From positions 1 through 20,477 of the forward strand of contig CABUAS010000028.1 in the NCBI GenBank assembly GCA_902489595.1: 20,477 nt of DNA, in the 5' to 3' direction. The DNA comes from an uncultured Oscillospiraceae bacterium. Lineage in GTDB: Bacteria; Bacillota; Clostridia; Oscillospirales; Acutalibacteraceae. The notes under the pieces were generated by a model that searched no databases, was not told where the DNA came from, and worked only from the letters and a program-made list of their open reading frames with translations. Positions 6,473-14,843 of this stretch are shown piece by piece. Position numbers and translations under genes: made by a program. Positions within the stretch are counted from its first letter, which is position 1. Each line of letters begins with the position of its first letter.

Positions 6473-8524
6473 TTATGAATTTGCATTTTCTGCAATAATT
6501 TTCTGTGCAATGTGCTCGGGGCATCTGTCATACCTTGCAAACTCGGTTGTAAACGAGCCTCTGCCCTGTGTAATCTGCCTCATAGCGGTTGAAAATGTTA
6601 CCATTTCGGCATCGGGAACCTCTGCAAGAATTTCCTGCATACCGTCGCCAATCGGAGTCATACCGAGAACACGGCCTCTTCTCTTATTAATATCACCGAT
6701 AACATCGCCCATAACATCATCATTGCAAACTGCTTTAAGAGTTGAAACAGGCTCAAGGATTATAGGATTTGCGTTTGAAACGCCTTCTTTAAAGGCGATT
6801 GAAGCCGCCATTTTAAAGCTCATTTCACTTGAATCAACAGGGTGATAAGAACCGTCATAAAGTGTAGCCTTAATACCAACCATCGGATAGCCTGCAAGAA
6901 CGCCTTTTTCCATACAATCGTTAAGACCCTTTTCAACCGCAGGGAAGAAATTCTTAGGAACAGCTCCGCCGACTACTCTTTCGGCAAATTCAAGCTTTTC
7001 GCAGTCATACGGTTCAAATTCAATAAATACATCGCCGAACTGACCGTGACCGCCGCTCTGTTTTTTATGTCTGCCCTGTGCGGAAACTTTTTTTGTAATC
7101 GTTTCTCTGTAAGCAATTTTAGGCTCGGTAAGATTAACTTCTACACCGAATTTTGCTTTAAGTTTTGACACTGCAACATCAAGCTGCTGTTCGCCGAGAC
7201 CTTTAATAAGCTGCTGATGTGTTTCATTATTTACTTTAAATTCAAGGCTCGGATCTTCTTCACAAAGCCTTGAAAGTCCGTTGGCAATTTTTTCCTCATC
7301 GCCTTTTTTAACTGCTTTTACCGCCATTGCATAAGTCGGAACGGGATTTGCAACACCGTCTGCCTTAACATTTTTGCCGACTGCGCACATTGTGTCTCCG
7401 GTATTAAAGCCGGAAAGTTTAACTGCCGCACCGATATCTCCTGCCGTAATTTCGCTTGCTTCAATCTGCTTTGCGCCGAACATAGTAACAATTTTTCCGA
7501 CTTTATCTGTTTTGCCTGTATTGGCATTATAAACTTCTGTGCCCGCTTTGATTTTACCGCTTAAAACTTTGAAAAATGAAAGCTTGCCGATAAACGGGTC
7601 TGCAACCGTTTTAAAACAAACGGCAGTCAAATCTGCATTTTCGTCAGGCAAAAGTTCAACAGGCTCATCATCGGCGATTGCATATTCACCTTTCGGAGCG
7701 GGACAGCAATCTGCAATAAAATCAAGAAGCAGATTACAGCCTGCACCTGATGCACCCGAAAGTGCAAAAACAGGGATAATAGAACCATCTGCAAGACCGA
7801 TTTTTACACCCTTGATTTTGTCTTCCTTTGTAAGTTCTTCGCCGCCGAAATATTTTTCCATAATATCTTCGTCAGTGCCTGCAACTGCTTCACAGAATAC
7901 TTCTTTAATAGCTTCAAAACGAGCCTCATCATCAGGCGCAAAAGCCGTTTCAGTGGCGGTCATACCATTATAGGCATAAGCCTTATCGTCTATCATATTA
8001 TAGTAAGAAACCACTTTGCCGTTTGTAATTACGGGCACAACAATCGGGCAGACCATAGTGCCGAATTTAGCAACTATACCATTAAAAGCTTTATAAAAGT
8101 CAGCCCTGTCATCATCCATTTTAGTAGTAACAAAAATGCGTGACATTCCTCTCGAGCCTGCGTTTTTGAATGCTTTTTCAGCGCCGACTGCAAGACCTGA
8201 ACGTGCAGAAACTACAATAAGTGCAGTCTCAGCCGCACGAAGTCCCTCGGCGGCACCCTCGGCAAAATCAAACAAACCGGGAGTATCAATAATATTAATC
8301 TTTTTATTTTTATATTCACACGGTGCCACAGCACAGGAAATTGAAATTTTGCGTTTCTTTTCTTCGGCATCAAAATCTGTTACGGCAGTACCGTCCTGCA
8401 CTTTACCGACACGCTCTGTTGCGCCTGCGGCTGAAAGCAACGCCTCTGTTAAAGTAGTTTTGCCTTTTGATGCATGACCTGTTACGGCAATATTTCTTAT
8501 ATCTTCTGCTTTATAAATTTTCAT
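6473..8524 (-). CDS. EF-G-like translational GTPase (EF-G paralogue)
   Basis: This 683-residue protein has the five-domain EF-G layout. G1 is GHASKGKT (16-23), switch I is reduced to KRKISIS (57-63), G3 is DTPGLFDF (80-87) and G4 is TKMD (134-137). Domain IV carries QSGGHGQFGDV, and QGRGSFTTEF lies near the end. The lysine-rich or odd G1, the G4 Thr and the DTPGL motif place it in the EF-G-like group beside canonical FusA. Leu84 replaces the catalytic His of DTPGH. No ribosomal-protein or tuf neighbours are present, so it is not the str-operon fusA. The start at 8524 is chosen because AGAGGT lies 7 bases upstream, and because a near-consensus promoter overlaps the longer in-frame ATG at 8581. 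Its cellular job (translocation, recycling or stress) cannot be read from sequence. Confidence 0.9.
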   Translation of the reverse strand: MKIYKAEDIRNIAVTGHASKGKTTLTEALLSAAGATERVGKVQDGTAVTDFDAEEKKRKISISCAVAPCEYKNKKINIIDTPGLFDFAEGAAEGLRAAETALIVVSARSGLAVGAEKAFKNAGSRGMSRIFVTTKMDDDRADFYKAFNGIVAKFGTMVCPIVVPVITNGKVVSYYNMIDDKAYAYNGMTATETAFAPDDEARFEAIKEVFCEAVAGTDEDIMEKYFGGEELTKEDKIKGVKIGLADGSIIPVFALSGASGAGCNLLLDFIADCCPAPKGEYAIADDEPVELLPDENADLTAVCFKTVADPFIGKLSFFKVLSGKIKAGTEVYNANTGKTDKVGKIVTMFGAKQIEASEITAGDIGAAVKLSGFNTGDTMCAVGKNVKADGVANPVPTYAMAVKAVKKGDEEKIANGLSRLCEEDPSLEFKVNNETHQQLIKGLGEQQLDVAVSKLKAKFGVEVNLTEPKIAYRETITKKVSAQGRHKKQSGGHGQFGDVFIEFEPYDCEKLEFAERVVGGAVPKNFFPAVEKGLNDCMEKGVLAGYPMVGIKATLYDGSYHPVDSSEMSFKMAASIAFKEGVSNANPIILEPVSTLKAVCNDDVMGDVIGDINKRRGRVLGMTPIGDGMQEILAEVPDAEMVTFSTAMRQITQGRGSFTTEFARYDRCPEHIAQKIIAENANS

Positions 8525-8559
8525 GAATTTTACCTCTTTATTTAAAATATTCTGTTCAT

Positions 8560-8588
8560 ATTGTATAATAATTTTCATCATATGTCAA
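8560..8588 (-). promoter_or_regulatory. Sigma-A promoter of the EF-G-like gene
   Basis: On the minus strand, a perfect TTGACA (8588-8583), a 17-base spacer and TACAAT (8565-8560) are followed by a leader of about 30 bases with AGAGGT. The promoter decides the start of the gene, since the longer ATG at 8581 lies in its spacer. The rest of the gap to the GH13 gene (8589-8798) is AT-rich, with only the terminator at 8713-8740 recognisable. Confidence 0.85.
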
Positions 8589-8712
8589 ATTTTATATTGA
8601 AATTAAACAATATATTAATAAATTTTTCACTATTACATAAAAAAATCGATTTTATTTAGTAAAAATGCACATATAATTATATGATTTTAAAATTAAAAAC
8701 ATTACAAAAATG

Positions 8713-8740
8713 AAAAAAGGAACGATGTTTTCATCGTTCC
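8713..8740 (-). terminator. Intrinsic terminator of the GH13 alpha-glucosidase gene
   Basis: The minus strand reads GGAACGATG, loop AAAA, CATCGTTCC, then TTTTTTCATTTTT. It is a perfect 9-bp stem, 58 bases beyond the stop codon of the gene at 8799-10451. Confidence 0.88.
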
Positions 8741-8798
8741 CCAGCGTGTAGAAAAAGTCCGAATAATAGATTTGTACCCGCCGCAAATTTTTTATTCA

Positions 8799-10451
8799 TT
8801 ATTCAAACAGATAAACTCGTGTTTCATACGGTCTTGTTTTAAAGCCGTTACCCTGAACAAAAGTGTTTTCGTAATTGCAGAGAATCGGTGTTCCCTTTTC
8901 AAGATCAAAGCCTTTCGGTGCTTCAAACGCAACGCCGTCTTCAGTAAAGGAATTAATTACCAGCAGACGTTTACCGTTATAATTTCTTTCATAAACATAA
9001 AGTTTATCGGAATTCTTATAATGCTCCTTATAGTCGCCGTATTTTGCGACTTCATTCTCTTTTTTAAACTTAATCAGTTTTTTATAATGATTAAGGATTG
9101 AATTCGAATCTGCCATCTCTTTTTCAGCATTGATTTCGGGATAATTCTTATTTACGGGGAACCACGGTGTGCCTGTTGTAAATCCTGCATTTTCACTATC
9201 GTTCCACTGAACAGGGGTTCTTGCGTTATCTCTTGTTGATTTGACGGCAAGTTTCCAGCATAAATCTTCTTTAAGGTGCAATTTTCGTGCAACGGCATAA
9301 TTATTTTTAACAAAGCAGTCTACATAATCGTCAAGACTGTCAAGTTTTGTGTTGAGCATACCGATTTCCTGACCCTGATAAATAAACGGCGTACCCTGCT
9401 GAAGCATATACATATTGGCAAGCATTTTGCCTGACTCGGTTCTGTATTTCTCACTGCCGTACCTTGAAATAATTCTCGGGTGGTCATGATTTTCTATGTA
9501 AAGCGTATTCCACGCTCTGCCGTTCAGTTTTTTCTGCCATCTTGAAAAAGCGCTTTTCATCTTTTTAAGATTAAATTTTGTCTGAATATAATCGACCATA
9601 AAGCAGTCTGCCTCAATGTGTTCAAAATGAAACATAAGGTCAAGTTCCTTATGGCTTTCATCAATATATTTTAAAGCATTGCCCGGCGTCATCATAGGCG
9701 CTTCACCAACGGTAAAGCAATCGTATTTATCAGTTATTTCACGATATTCCTGAAGATATTTATGAATATTCGGACCGTCCATATAATGCTCAATACCGCA
9801 GGCGGCAGGAATAGGAAAGCCGTTCGGCAGTCCCTCTTTTTTGGAAATGAATGTAATAACATCTTCACGGAAGCCGTCTACGCCCATATCAAGCCAGAAC
9901 TTCATAATATCCTTGACTTCCTGACGTACTTTCGGGTTATCGTGATTCAAATCGGGTTGTTTTTTTGCAAAAACGTGAAGATAATATTCTCCCGATTTAT
10001 CATCATATTCCCATGCGCCGCCCTCAAAGCAGGAAAGCCAGTTATTAGGCGGTCGTTTGCCCTTGCCTTTGCGCCAGATATAATAATCACGGTAAGGTGA
10101 ATTTTTATCTCTTGACGCTTCAAACCATTTGTGTTCATCACTTGTGTGATTTACGACCAAATCCATAATGACTTTAATGCCGCGCTTATGTGCCTCATCA
10201 AGAACTTTCTTAAAAAGTTCAAGCGTACCGTATTCCTTATGAATATCGCGGTAATCGGCAATATCATAGCCGAAATCCGCATTCGGTGACGGATAGAGAG
10301 GCGAAAACCAGATACAATTAATACCCAGTTCCTCAAGATAATCGAGTTTACTTAGTACCCCCTCCAAATCACCTATACCGTCGCCGTTGCCGTCGCAGAA
10401 CGAGCGAGGCCAAATCTGATAAACGACTAATTCCTTGTACCAATCTTTCAT
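8799..10451 (-). CDS. GH13 subfamily 31-type alpha-glucosidase (oligo-1,6-glucosidase-like)
   Basis: This 550-residue enzyme has the length and motif order of cytoplasmic GH13_31 exo-alpha-glucosidases. Region I is DLVVNHTSDEHKWF (97-110), followed by QPDLN (165-169). The nucleophile is D197 in GFREDVITF, the acid/base E250 in TVGEAP, and the transition-state Asp D323 in IENHDHPR. Val198 directly after the nucleophile is the residue that in this subfamily goes with alpha-1,6 (isomaltose-type) rather than maltose-type specificity. Glu in place of the common Met in FRMD is a small departure. No signal peptide is present. The ATG is preceded by AAGGGGA. It ends in its own terminator. No clear promoter precedes it: a TATAAT at 10541-10546 on the minus strand has no -35 partner, so it may be read from upstream. 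Isomaltose or panose as substrate is an inference. Confidence 0.92.
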   Translation of the reverse strand: MKDWYKELVVYQIWPRSFCDGNGDGIGDLEGVLSKLDYLEELGINCIWFSPLYPSPNADFGYDIADYRDIHKEYGTLELFKKVLDEAHKRGIKVIMDLVVNHTSDEHKWFEASRDKNSPYRDYYIWRKGKGKRPPNNWLSCFEGGAWEYDDKSGEYYLHVFAKKQPDLNHDNPKVRQEVKDIMKFWLDMGVDGFREDVITFISKKEGLPNGFPIPAACGIEHYMDGPNIHKYLQEYREITDKYDCFTVGEAPMMTPGNALKYIDESHKELDLMFHFEHIEADCFMVDYIQTKFNLKKMKSAFSRWQKKLNGRAWNTLYIENHDHPRIISRYGSEKYRTESGKMLANMYMLQQGTPFIYQGQEIGMLNTKLDSLDDYVDCFVKNNYAVARKLHLKEDLCWKLAVKSTRDNARTPVQWNDSENAGFTTGTPWFPVNKNYPEINAEKEMADSNSILNHYKKLIKFKKENEVAKYGDYKEHYKNSDKLYVYERNYNGKRLLVINSFTEDGVAFEAPKGFDLEKGTPILCNYENTFVQGNGFKTRPYETRVYLFE

Positions 10452-10504
10452 AATTTTTCCCCTTTTTTATTTATTTAAAAAATAATTGTTTTTAGTGCTT
10501 TTGC

Positions 10505-10658
10505 GGGAGGGCACAGAGGCCCTCCAAAATAAGTTTTTTTATTATACGGGCGGATAATATCCGCCTCTACGATGATGCAAATTCATTATTACGGCGGGGT
10601 GAGGGCACCCCGCCCTACGGTGATGTAGTTTCGTTGTTGCGGTGCGTCGAGGACATCC
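10505..10658. repeat. Cluster of modular GC-rich palindromic repeats
   Basis: Three perfect inverted repeats and one partial unit fill the gap between the GH95-like and GH13 genes. They are GGAGGGC/GCCCTCC (10506-10525, 6-base loop), GGCGGATA-A-TATCCGCC (10549-10565), GGCGGGGTG/CACCCCGCC (10593-10614, 4-base loop), and a copy of CGGTGCGTCGAGGAC at 10640. The two 27-base spacers after the second and third palindromes (10566-10592 and 10614-10640) align without gaps at 19 of 27 positions. Seven of their eight differences are transitions. None of the hairpins has an adjoining U tract, so I do not call them terminators. The rest of the gap (10452-10504 and 10659-10673) holds nothing recognisable beyond the GH13 ribosome-binding site. 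Confidence 0.8.
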
Positions 10659-10673
10659 AAAACACACGCATAA

Positions 10674-13325
10674 TTAAAAATCTATTGTTTTTGTTTCACC
10701 TGCTGAAAAATGGACTGTTTCGACATTTTTATCAAACGGAAGGCAGGCAATTTCAATATCCTGTTCAATATCGGAAGTTATTGTTACAGAAGCAGAATTC
10801 TCGTTATAATTCCACTTAAAACTGTCAATCGTTGCTCTTGTTCTTGTTTTAAGACCTGTGATTTCACCGCCGTCAAAGCCGCTCAGCGGAACTGACGGCA
10901 GCAAATTAATAAAACCGTTCTCGGAATATGCAAGGCTTTCGTTTATAATGCCGAGATAACCGATTTCAAAATCCGTACAATATGCGCTTCTTCTGTTTGT
11001 ATGATGATTTGTCATAAGCGATTTATAATAAATCTTACTGCTCATAAGTCCCACCAGTGCATCTGTAACGCTTTCTCTGTCTTCAAGTCTTGCGGCAATA
11101 AGCGCTCTGTGCACAAGTGCGTGGCTGGCGTGATTTTCACTTTCACGGTTTTCTATAGCCTGAATGCAGGCAATTTTCAAATCATCATCCTTTTTAGTTT
11201 CATTAAGCGGCCATACACAATATAAATGGCTTAAATGCCTGTGCTCATTATTTTCATCAAAAGCAGTCGTTGCCCATTCTTTAAGGGCGCCTGTTTCATC
11301 ATAAACATAAGGCGGAAGTTTATCAATCATATTCTGATAGACCGAAACATCTGCATTTTCATCAACACTTTTCAAAATATCAATCAGCATTTCCATATTG
11401 TTTCGGCAAGCCGAAATATCTATAGCGCTGTTTGCGACTGACGGGCTCGGATAATTTGACGGATTATTTTCGGGAGAATATGACGGCACGATGCAGTAAT
11501 ACTCGCCGTCTTCAAGTTCCGTTTTGCCCTGCTCATAATGAATACCGCCGTCTTTATCGGTATAATATTCAGTTGTCAGCAGTTGCTGCCAGTAATTTGC
11601 AGATTTGATAAGCAGAGGCATAAGAACTTCTGTTTTCAAATCAAGATAACCTTTTTCATTAATCAAAGCAATATCATCATCTGTAAATGACATAACGTCT
11701 TTGATTTCATTAAGGCTGAATTCGTCACTTAACGGTATCTGAATATCACCGTAACATTGCAAAGTTTCATAAAGAGGCTGCAAAAGCCAGCTTGCGCCCG
11801 CATTCCAATACCTGAATGGGTACGGATAGCAACTCTCGGTCATAAGCGCCATATCGCCGTCACTGTTTACAGGTGCCTGAATCGCATCAGTAAAGCCGTG
11901 TGTTGCCTTGGCGTTTTCCTGCCAGTCATCAACCTGACGAAGAATAAAATTAGTGTAGCCGACAGGAGCATCTGCAATATTTGAAGTATTCATTGACGAG
12001 GTTTGCAGATTAACATTGGCATCCATAGTATATTTACTGCCCCAGCCGCCGTTCCATTCACCTGTCCACATACCGTAAAGGCGCGGAGTGGAAACACCTG
12101 ACGAGCAGAGGTAAGCATATCTGCCCGAATAATAGGCTTTTTCAGCCAGATCGGCAGTAATTTTTTTATTATTGCGCTGATTTTTGAGAAGTTTATCATT
12201 TGAAAGCGTTTCATCTGCACCGTCAAGTTTCAGTGACACAGCATTGAACTGAGGAGTAAAAATATCTGTATGCGCCTTAAGGGCGTTTTCGTATGAAAAA
12301 ACATTATTTTCAGTGTATTTTTCACCGACCGAATTTGTTTTTTCTGCAAGTGAATTTACAAGTGCAAAATCAGTCTGAGATTTAAAATCATCAAATGAAC
12401 CCATATTATAAGTTCTGTCTGACGCTGAAATTATGTAAACATTATCGGCATCATTTATATTAATAACAGGATTGGAATCACCGCAGAACTGTTCAACATC
12501 GGTGATTTTATCATTGGTTACCGACTTATCGCCGCCCTCACATATTATACGGCAAACAGTTGCATAACCGCCGTTTTTAAGCTCACTGTTTTCAAAATCG
12601 GGATAATGTGCAATGAATGTATAATAATCGCCGTTTTCATCTGCAAGTTTTTTATATGTAATTTTTGTCTCACTGCCGTCACCGTAATTGGCAAAGGCAG
12701 AAATTTCATCAAATGACAGAGTTAAATTTAATTTCGTGCCGCTGTCCGACTGAGAAATCTTTGTAATTGTAACATCATCGGATTTTGACGTAAATGTACT
12801 TCTCTGCCACTGCCCGTTTTTATCGGAATAAACAACGCCGGTTTCGGCAGTTTCATAATTTGTATATCTGAAATATTTTTTTGTCCTGTGCTTTTCCTGT
12901 TTAATTCTCAGCTCAGCACCCGGGTGAAAACAGTAAACATCATCATAACTCTGATTATCAACAATATCCTGACCGTTAATGATGTTCTGCTTAACGGTTT
13001 CAAGTTCGGCAGAGGTGTCGGGACTTATTCTTGCGTTTTCATTCGGCATAATGAAATGCATATTCTGGTAAATAAGCGTATCATTATACGGAGAGCCCGA
13101 CGCAGCAACGCCCTGAAGCCCGTTGCCCGAAATCATTGAGTTTCGCCACACGTCGGTTTTGTTTTTTCCTTTTTCCGAAATCTCATTATAAGATGTTGAA
13201 TATGAAATCTTTTGCACATTGTCAAAATAATCGGTTATATTCATTTTATTTGCCGAGCAGGATGCAAAGCACGGCAGAATACTTAATGATAACAAAATAC
13301 AAATAAATCTTTTCATTTTGTTCAT
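10674..13325 (-). CDS. GH95-like lipoprotein glycoside hydrolase
   Basis: This 883-residue protein has a lipoprotein signal (MNKMKRF, a hydrophobic core, then FASC with Cys23), so it should be tethered outside the cell. The GH95 (alpha-L-fucosidase/alpha-L-galactosidase) frame is visible. N-terminal W60-x(7)-GNG is followed by PRLYGMWTGEW (414-424), the paired Asn motif DANVNLQ (N437, N439), SPEN (E619, at the place of the family's catalytic acid), LKEW (681-684) and HRHLSHLY (695-702). The usual NINxQMNYW is altered to NVNLQTSSMNTSN, and I could not place the catalytic Asp, so substrate may differ from fucose. GGAGG lies 9 bases before the ATG at 13325. The longer frame to 13388 starts in the -35 box and is rejected. 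It diverges from the M28 gene with its own promoter. Confidence 0.82.
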   Translation of the reverse strand: MNKMKRFICILLSLSILPCFASCSANKMNITDYFDNVQKISYSTSYNEISEKGKNKTDVWRNSMISGNGLQGVAASGSPYNDTLIYQNMHFIMPNENARISPDTSAELETVKQNIINGQDIVDNQSYDDVYCFHPGAELRIKQEKHRTKKYFRYTNYETAETGVVYSDKNGQWQRSTFTSKSDDVTITKISQSDSGTKLNLTLSFDEISAFANYGDGSETKITYKKLADENGDYYTFIAHYPDFENSELKNGGYATVCRIICEGGDKSVTNDKITDVEQFCGDSNPVININDADNVYIISASDRTYNMGSFDDFKSQTDFALVNSLAEKTNSVGEKYTENNVFSYENALKAHTDIFTPQFNAVSLKLDGADETLSNDKLLKNQRNNKKITADLAEKAYYSGRYAYLCSSGVSTPRLYGMWTGEWNGGWGSKYTMDANVNLQTSSMNTSNIADAPVGYTNFILRQVDDWQENAKATHGFTDAIQAPVNSDGDMALMTESCYPYPFRYWNAGASWLLQPLYETLQCYGDIQIPLSDEFSLNEIKDVMSFTDDDIALINEKGYLDLKTEVLMPLLIKSANYWQQLLTTEYYTDKDGGIHYEQGKTELEDGEYYCIVPSYSPENNPSNYPSPSVANSAIDISACRNNMEMLIDILKSVDENADVSVYQNMIDKLPPYVYDETGALKEWATTAFDENNEHRHLSHLYCVWPLNETKKDDDLKIACIQAIENRESENHASHALVHRALIAARLEDRESVTDALVGLMSSKIYYKSLMTNHHTNRRSAYCTDFEIGYLGIINESLAYSENGFINLLPSVPLSGFDGGEITGLKTRTRATIDSFKWNYNENSASVTITSDIEQDIEIACLPFDKNVETVHFSAGETKTIDF

Positions 13326-13359
13326 AAATTCAAACCTCCGATATACACTGTTTAAGTAC

Positions 13360-13388
13360 ATTATAAAATGACTGCAAATTAAATTCAA
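13360..13388 (-). promoter_or_regulatory. Sigma-A promoter of the GH95-like gene
   Basis: On the minus strand, TTGAAT (13388-13383), a 17-base spacer and a perfect TATAAT (13365-13360) precede a leader of about 30 bases with GGAGG. It is back to back with the M28 promoter, with only 19 bases between the two -35 boxes, so the two units may influence each other. Confidence 0.8.
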
Positions 13389-13407
13389 GTAAAATAAGGC
13401 AATATTA

Positions 13408-13436
13408 TTGACATAAATGATTATTTAAGTTAAAAT
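13408..13436 (+). promoter_or_regulatory. Sigma-A promoter of the M28-type peptidase gene
   Basis: A perfect TTGACA (13408-13413), a 17-base spacer and TAAAAT (13431-13436) precede a leader of about 35 bases containing GGGGGT just before the ATG at 13477. Confidence 0.82.
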
Positions 13437-13476
13437 TAACATATGGTTTTAGACAAATATAACTGGGGGTATACTT

Positions 13477-14718
13477 ATGAAATTACAAAACCTAATTGAC
13501 AAAAAAGATGAATACGCACAGTATATGCTTGACGAAATCACCCATATCTGTAAGGATTTTGAAAAAAGAGATCCCGGATCAAAAGGCGAATTGCAGGCAT
13601 GTGAGTATATGGCTGATGTTCTTAAAAAGGACTGCGGCTGTGAAAGAGCAGACATTGAAAGTTTTAAAGAAAACCCGGGTTCATTCTTCGGATGGATTTA
13701 TTTTACAATCACAATGGTTCTTCTTGCTATTGCGTTGTTCTTCTTCTGCCCGCTTATTTCAATTATTTTAATTGTCGGCGGACTTATCATTGCATTTATG
13801 CAGTTTGGTCTTTACAAAAAATTTGTAGATAAATTTTTCCCTGAAAAGACAGGTCACAACGTAACGGCTATCAAAAAATGCACAGGCGAAGTTAAACGCC
13901 GTATTCTGTTCAACGGTCACCCTGACGCTGCATGGGAATGGCCTGTTAACTACAAACTCGGCGGTGTTGGTTTTGAGGGTCACGCAGTTATCTGCGGAAT
14001 CGGTGCAGTTTATTACATAGTTGTTTCGGCAATGTATATCGCTCAATACGGCGTACATTTTGCGGCAGTTGATTTCAGCTCAACTCCTGTTAAAATGGCT
14101 CTCTGGGGATTTATTTTCGTTCCTTTCCTTATCGGTCTTTACTGGATGTGGAACGAAGACAGAATTGTTGACGGTGCCAACGATAACCTTTCAGGCTGCT
14201 ATATGGGTATTGCCGTTATGAAAGCACTTCAGGATGCAGGAATTACACTGGAAAACACAGAAGTCGGCGTTATTCTTACAGGCTCGGAAGAAGCAGGTCT
14301 GCGCGGCTCAAAGGCTTGGTGTGAGGCACACAAAGGTGAGTTTGACGATGTGCCTACATTCATTTATTCATATGATACAATTCACGATCCTAAATTCCTT
14401 ATGGCTAACTACCGTGACCTTAACGGTACAGTTAAGGCTGATAAAGATGTTTCAGACTTATTTGTTGAGGCAGCAAATGAACTTAACATCGGATGTAAAA
14501 AAGGCTGGGTTCCACCACTTGGCGGTGCTACAGACAACGCTGCTTTTGCTCAGGCAGGTATGCGTTCAACAGGTATTACAGGTCTTAACCACAAATTGGA
14601 AGACTATTACCACACAAGAAGAGACACCTATGATAATATGAATCTTCAGGGTCTTGCCGACTGCTACGCAGTAAGTATGAAAGTGCTTGAAATGTTTGAC
14701 GAAGGCGCAAAACAATAA
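13477..14718 (+). CDS. Membrane-embedded M28-family zinc metallopeptidase
   Basis: This 413-residue protein has the M28 co-catalytic metal set: H148 and D150 in NGHPDA, D236 in GANDNLSG, the catalytic pair E271-E272 in GSEEAGL, D300 in SYDTIHD and H379 in YYHTRRDT. Members are amino- or carboxypeptidases acting on short peptides or amino-acyl conjugates. Unusually, two hydrophobic pairs (about 71-110 and 168-224) interrupt the domain. The second lies between the first two metal ligands, so the active site is built around membrane hairpins. No signal peptide is seen. By charge the catalytic parts are probably cytoplasmic. GGGGG precedes the ATG. It has its own promoter and a strong terminator. 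Substrate is unknown. M20 is an alternative label, but the SYDTIHD and ligand spacing favour M28. Confidence 0.85.
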   Translation: MKLQNLIDKKDEYAQYMLDEITHICKDFEKRDPGSKGELQACEYMADVLKKDCGCERADIESFKENPGSFFGWIYFTITMVLLAIALFFFCPLISIILIVGGLIIAFMQFGLYKKFVDKFFPEKTGHNVTAIKKCTGEVKRRILFNGHPDAAWEWPVNYKLGGVGFEGHAVICGIGAVYYIVVSAMYIAQYGVHFAAVDFSSTPVKMALWGFIFVPFLIGLYWMWNEDRIVDGANDNLSGCYMGIAVMKALQDAGITLENTEVGVILTGSEEAGLRGSKAWCEAHKGEFDDVPTFIYSYDTIHDPKFLMANYRDLNGTVKADKDVSDLFVEAANELNIGCKKGWVPPLGGATDNAAFAQAGMRSTGITGLNHKLEDYYHTRRDTYDNMNLQGLADCYAVSMKVLEMFDEGAKQ

Positions 14719-14733
14719 AATAAAGCATTTATT

Positions 14734-14765
14734 AACCGAAAGGCAAATCGCCTTTCGGTTTTTTT
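14734..14765 (+). terminator. Intrinsic terminator of the M28-type peptidase gene
   Basis: AACCGAAAGGC, loop AAATC, GCCTTTCGGTT form a perfect 11-bp stem followed by TTTTT. It lies 16 bases after the stop codon. Confidence 0.95.
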
Positions 14766-14776
14766 ATGTAAATGTG

Positions 14777-14805
14777 TTGACAAAGGCGAAATTATATGCT
14801 AGTAT
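14777..14805 (+). promoter_or_regulatory. Sigma-A promoter of the TetR regulator gene
   Basis: TTGACA (14777-14782), a 17-base spacer and TAGTAT (14800-14805) place the start of transcription near 14812. That lies inside the operator at 14810-14830. Confidence 0.75.
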
Positions 14806-14809
14806 GCAA

Positions 14810-14830
14810 ATAGATACTTTTGGTATGTAA
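14810..14830. promoter_or_regulatory. TetR operator copy 1 (autoregulatory)
   Basis: The core ATAC-TTTTG-GTAT (14814-14826) lies in a 21-base stretch that matches, on the opposite strand, 19 of 21 bases of the larger palindrome at 15521-15547. The position over the transcription start suggests repression of the regulator's own gene. Confidence 0.75.
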
Positions 14831-14843
14831 AGGTGAATTATCA

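Noticed and set aside
6333..6845. Open frame of 170 codons on the + strand across the HdeD promoter region
   Set aside because: It runs through the HdeD leader and promoter and antisense to the conserved end of the EF-G-like gene, with no recognisable protein motif.
8525..8581. Longer N-terminus of the EF-G-like protein
   Set aside because: The extra ATG falls in the promoter spacer, and the extension is not part of the GTPase domain.
10541..10546. TATAAT on the minus strand as the GH13 promoter
   Set aside because: No -35-like sequence lies 16-18 bases upstream; that stretch is the GC-rich palindrome.
10505..10614. The strong hairpins as terminators of the GH95-like gene
   Set aside because: None is followed closely by a U tract on the minus strand, and they match the wider repeat pattern better.
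10505..10658. CRISPR array
   Set aside because: The spaced units are few, the palindromes differ from one another and the spacers are the conserved part, the reverse of a CRISPR pattern.
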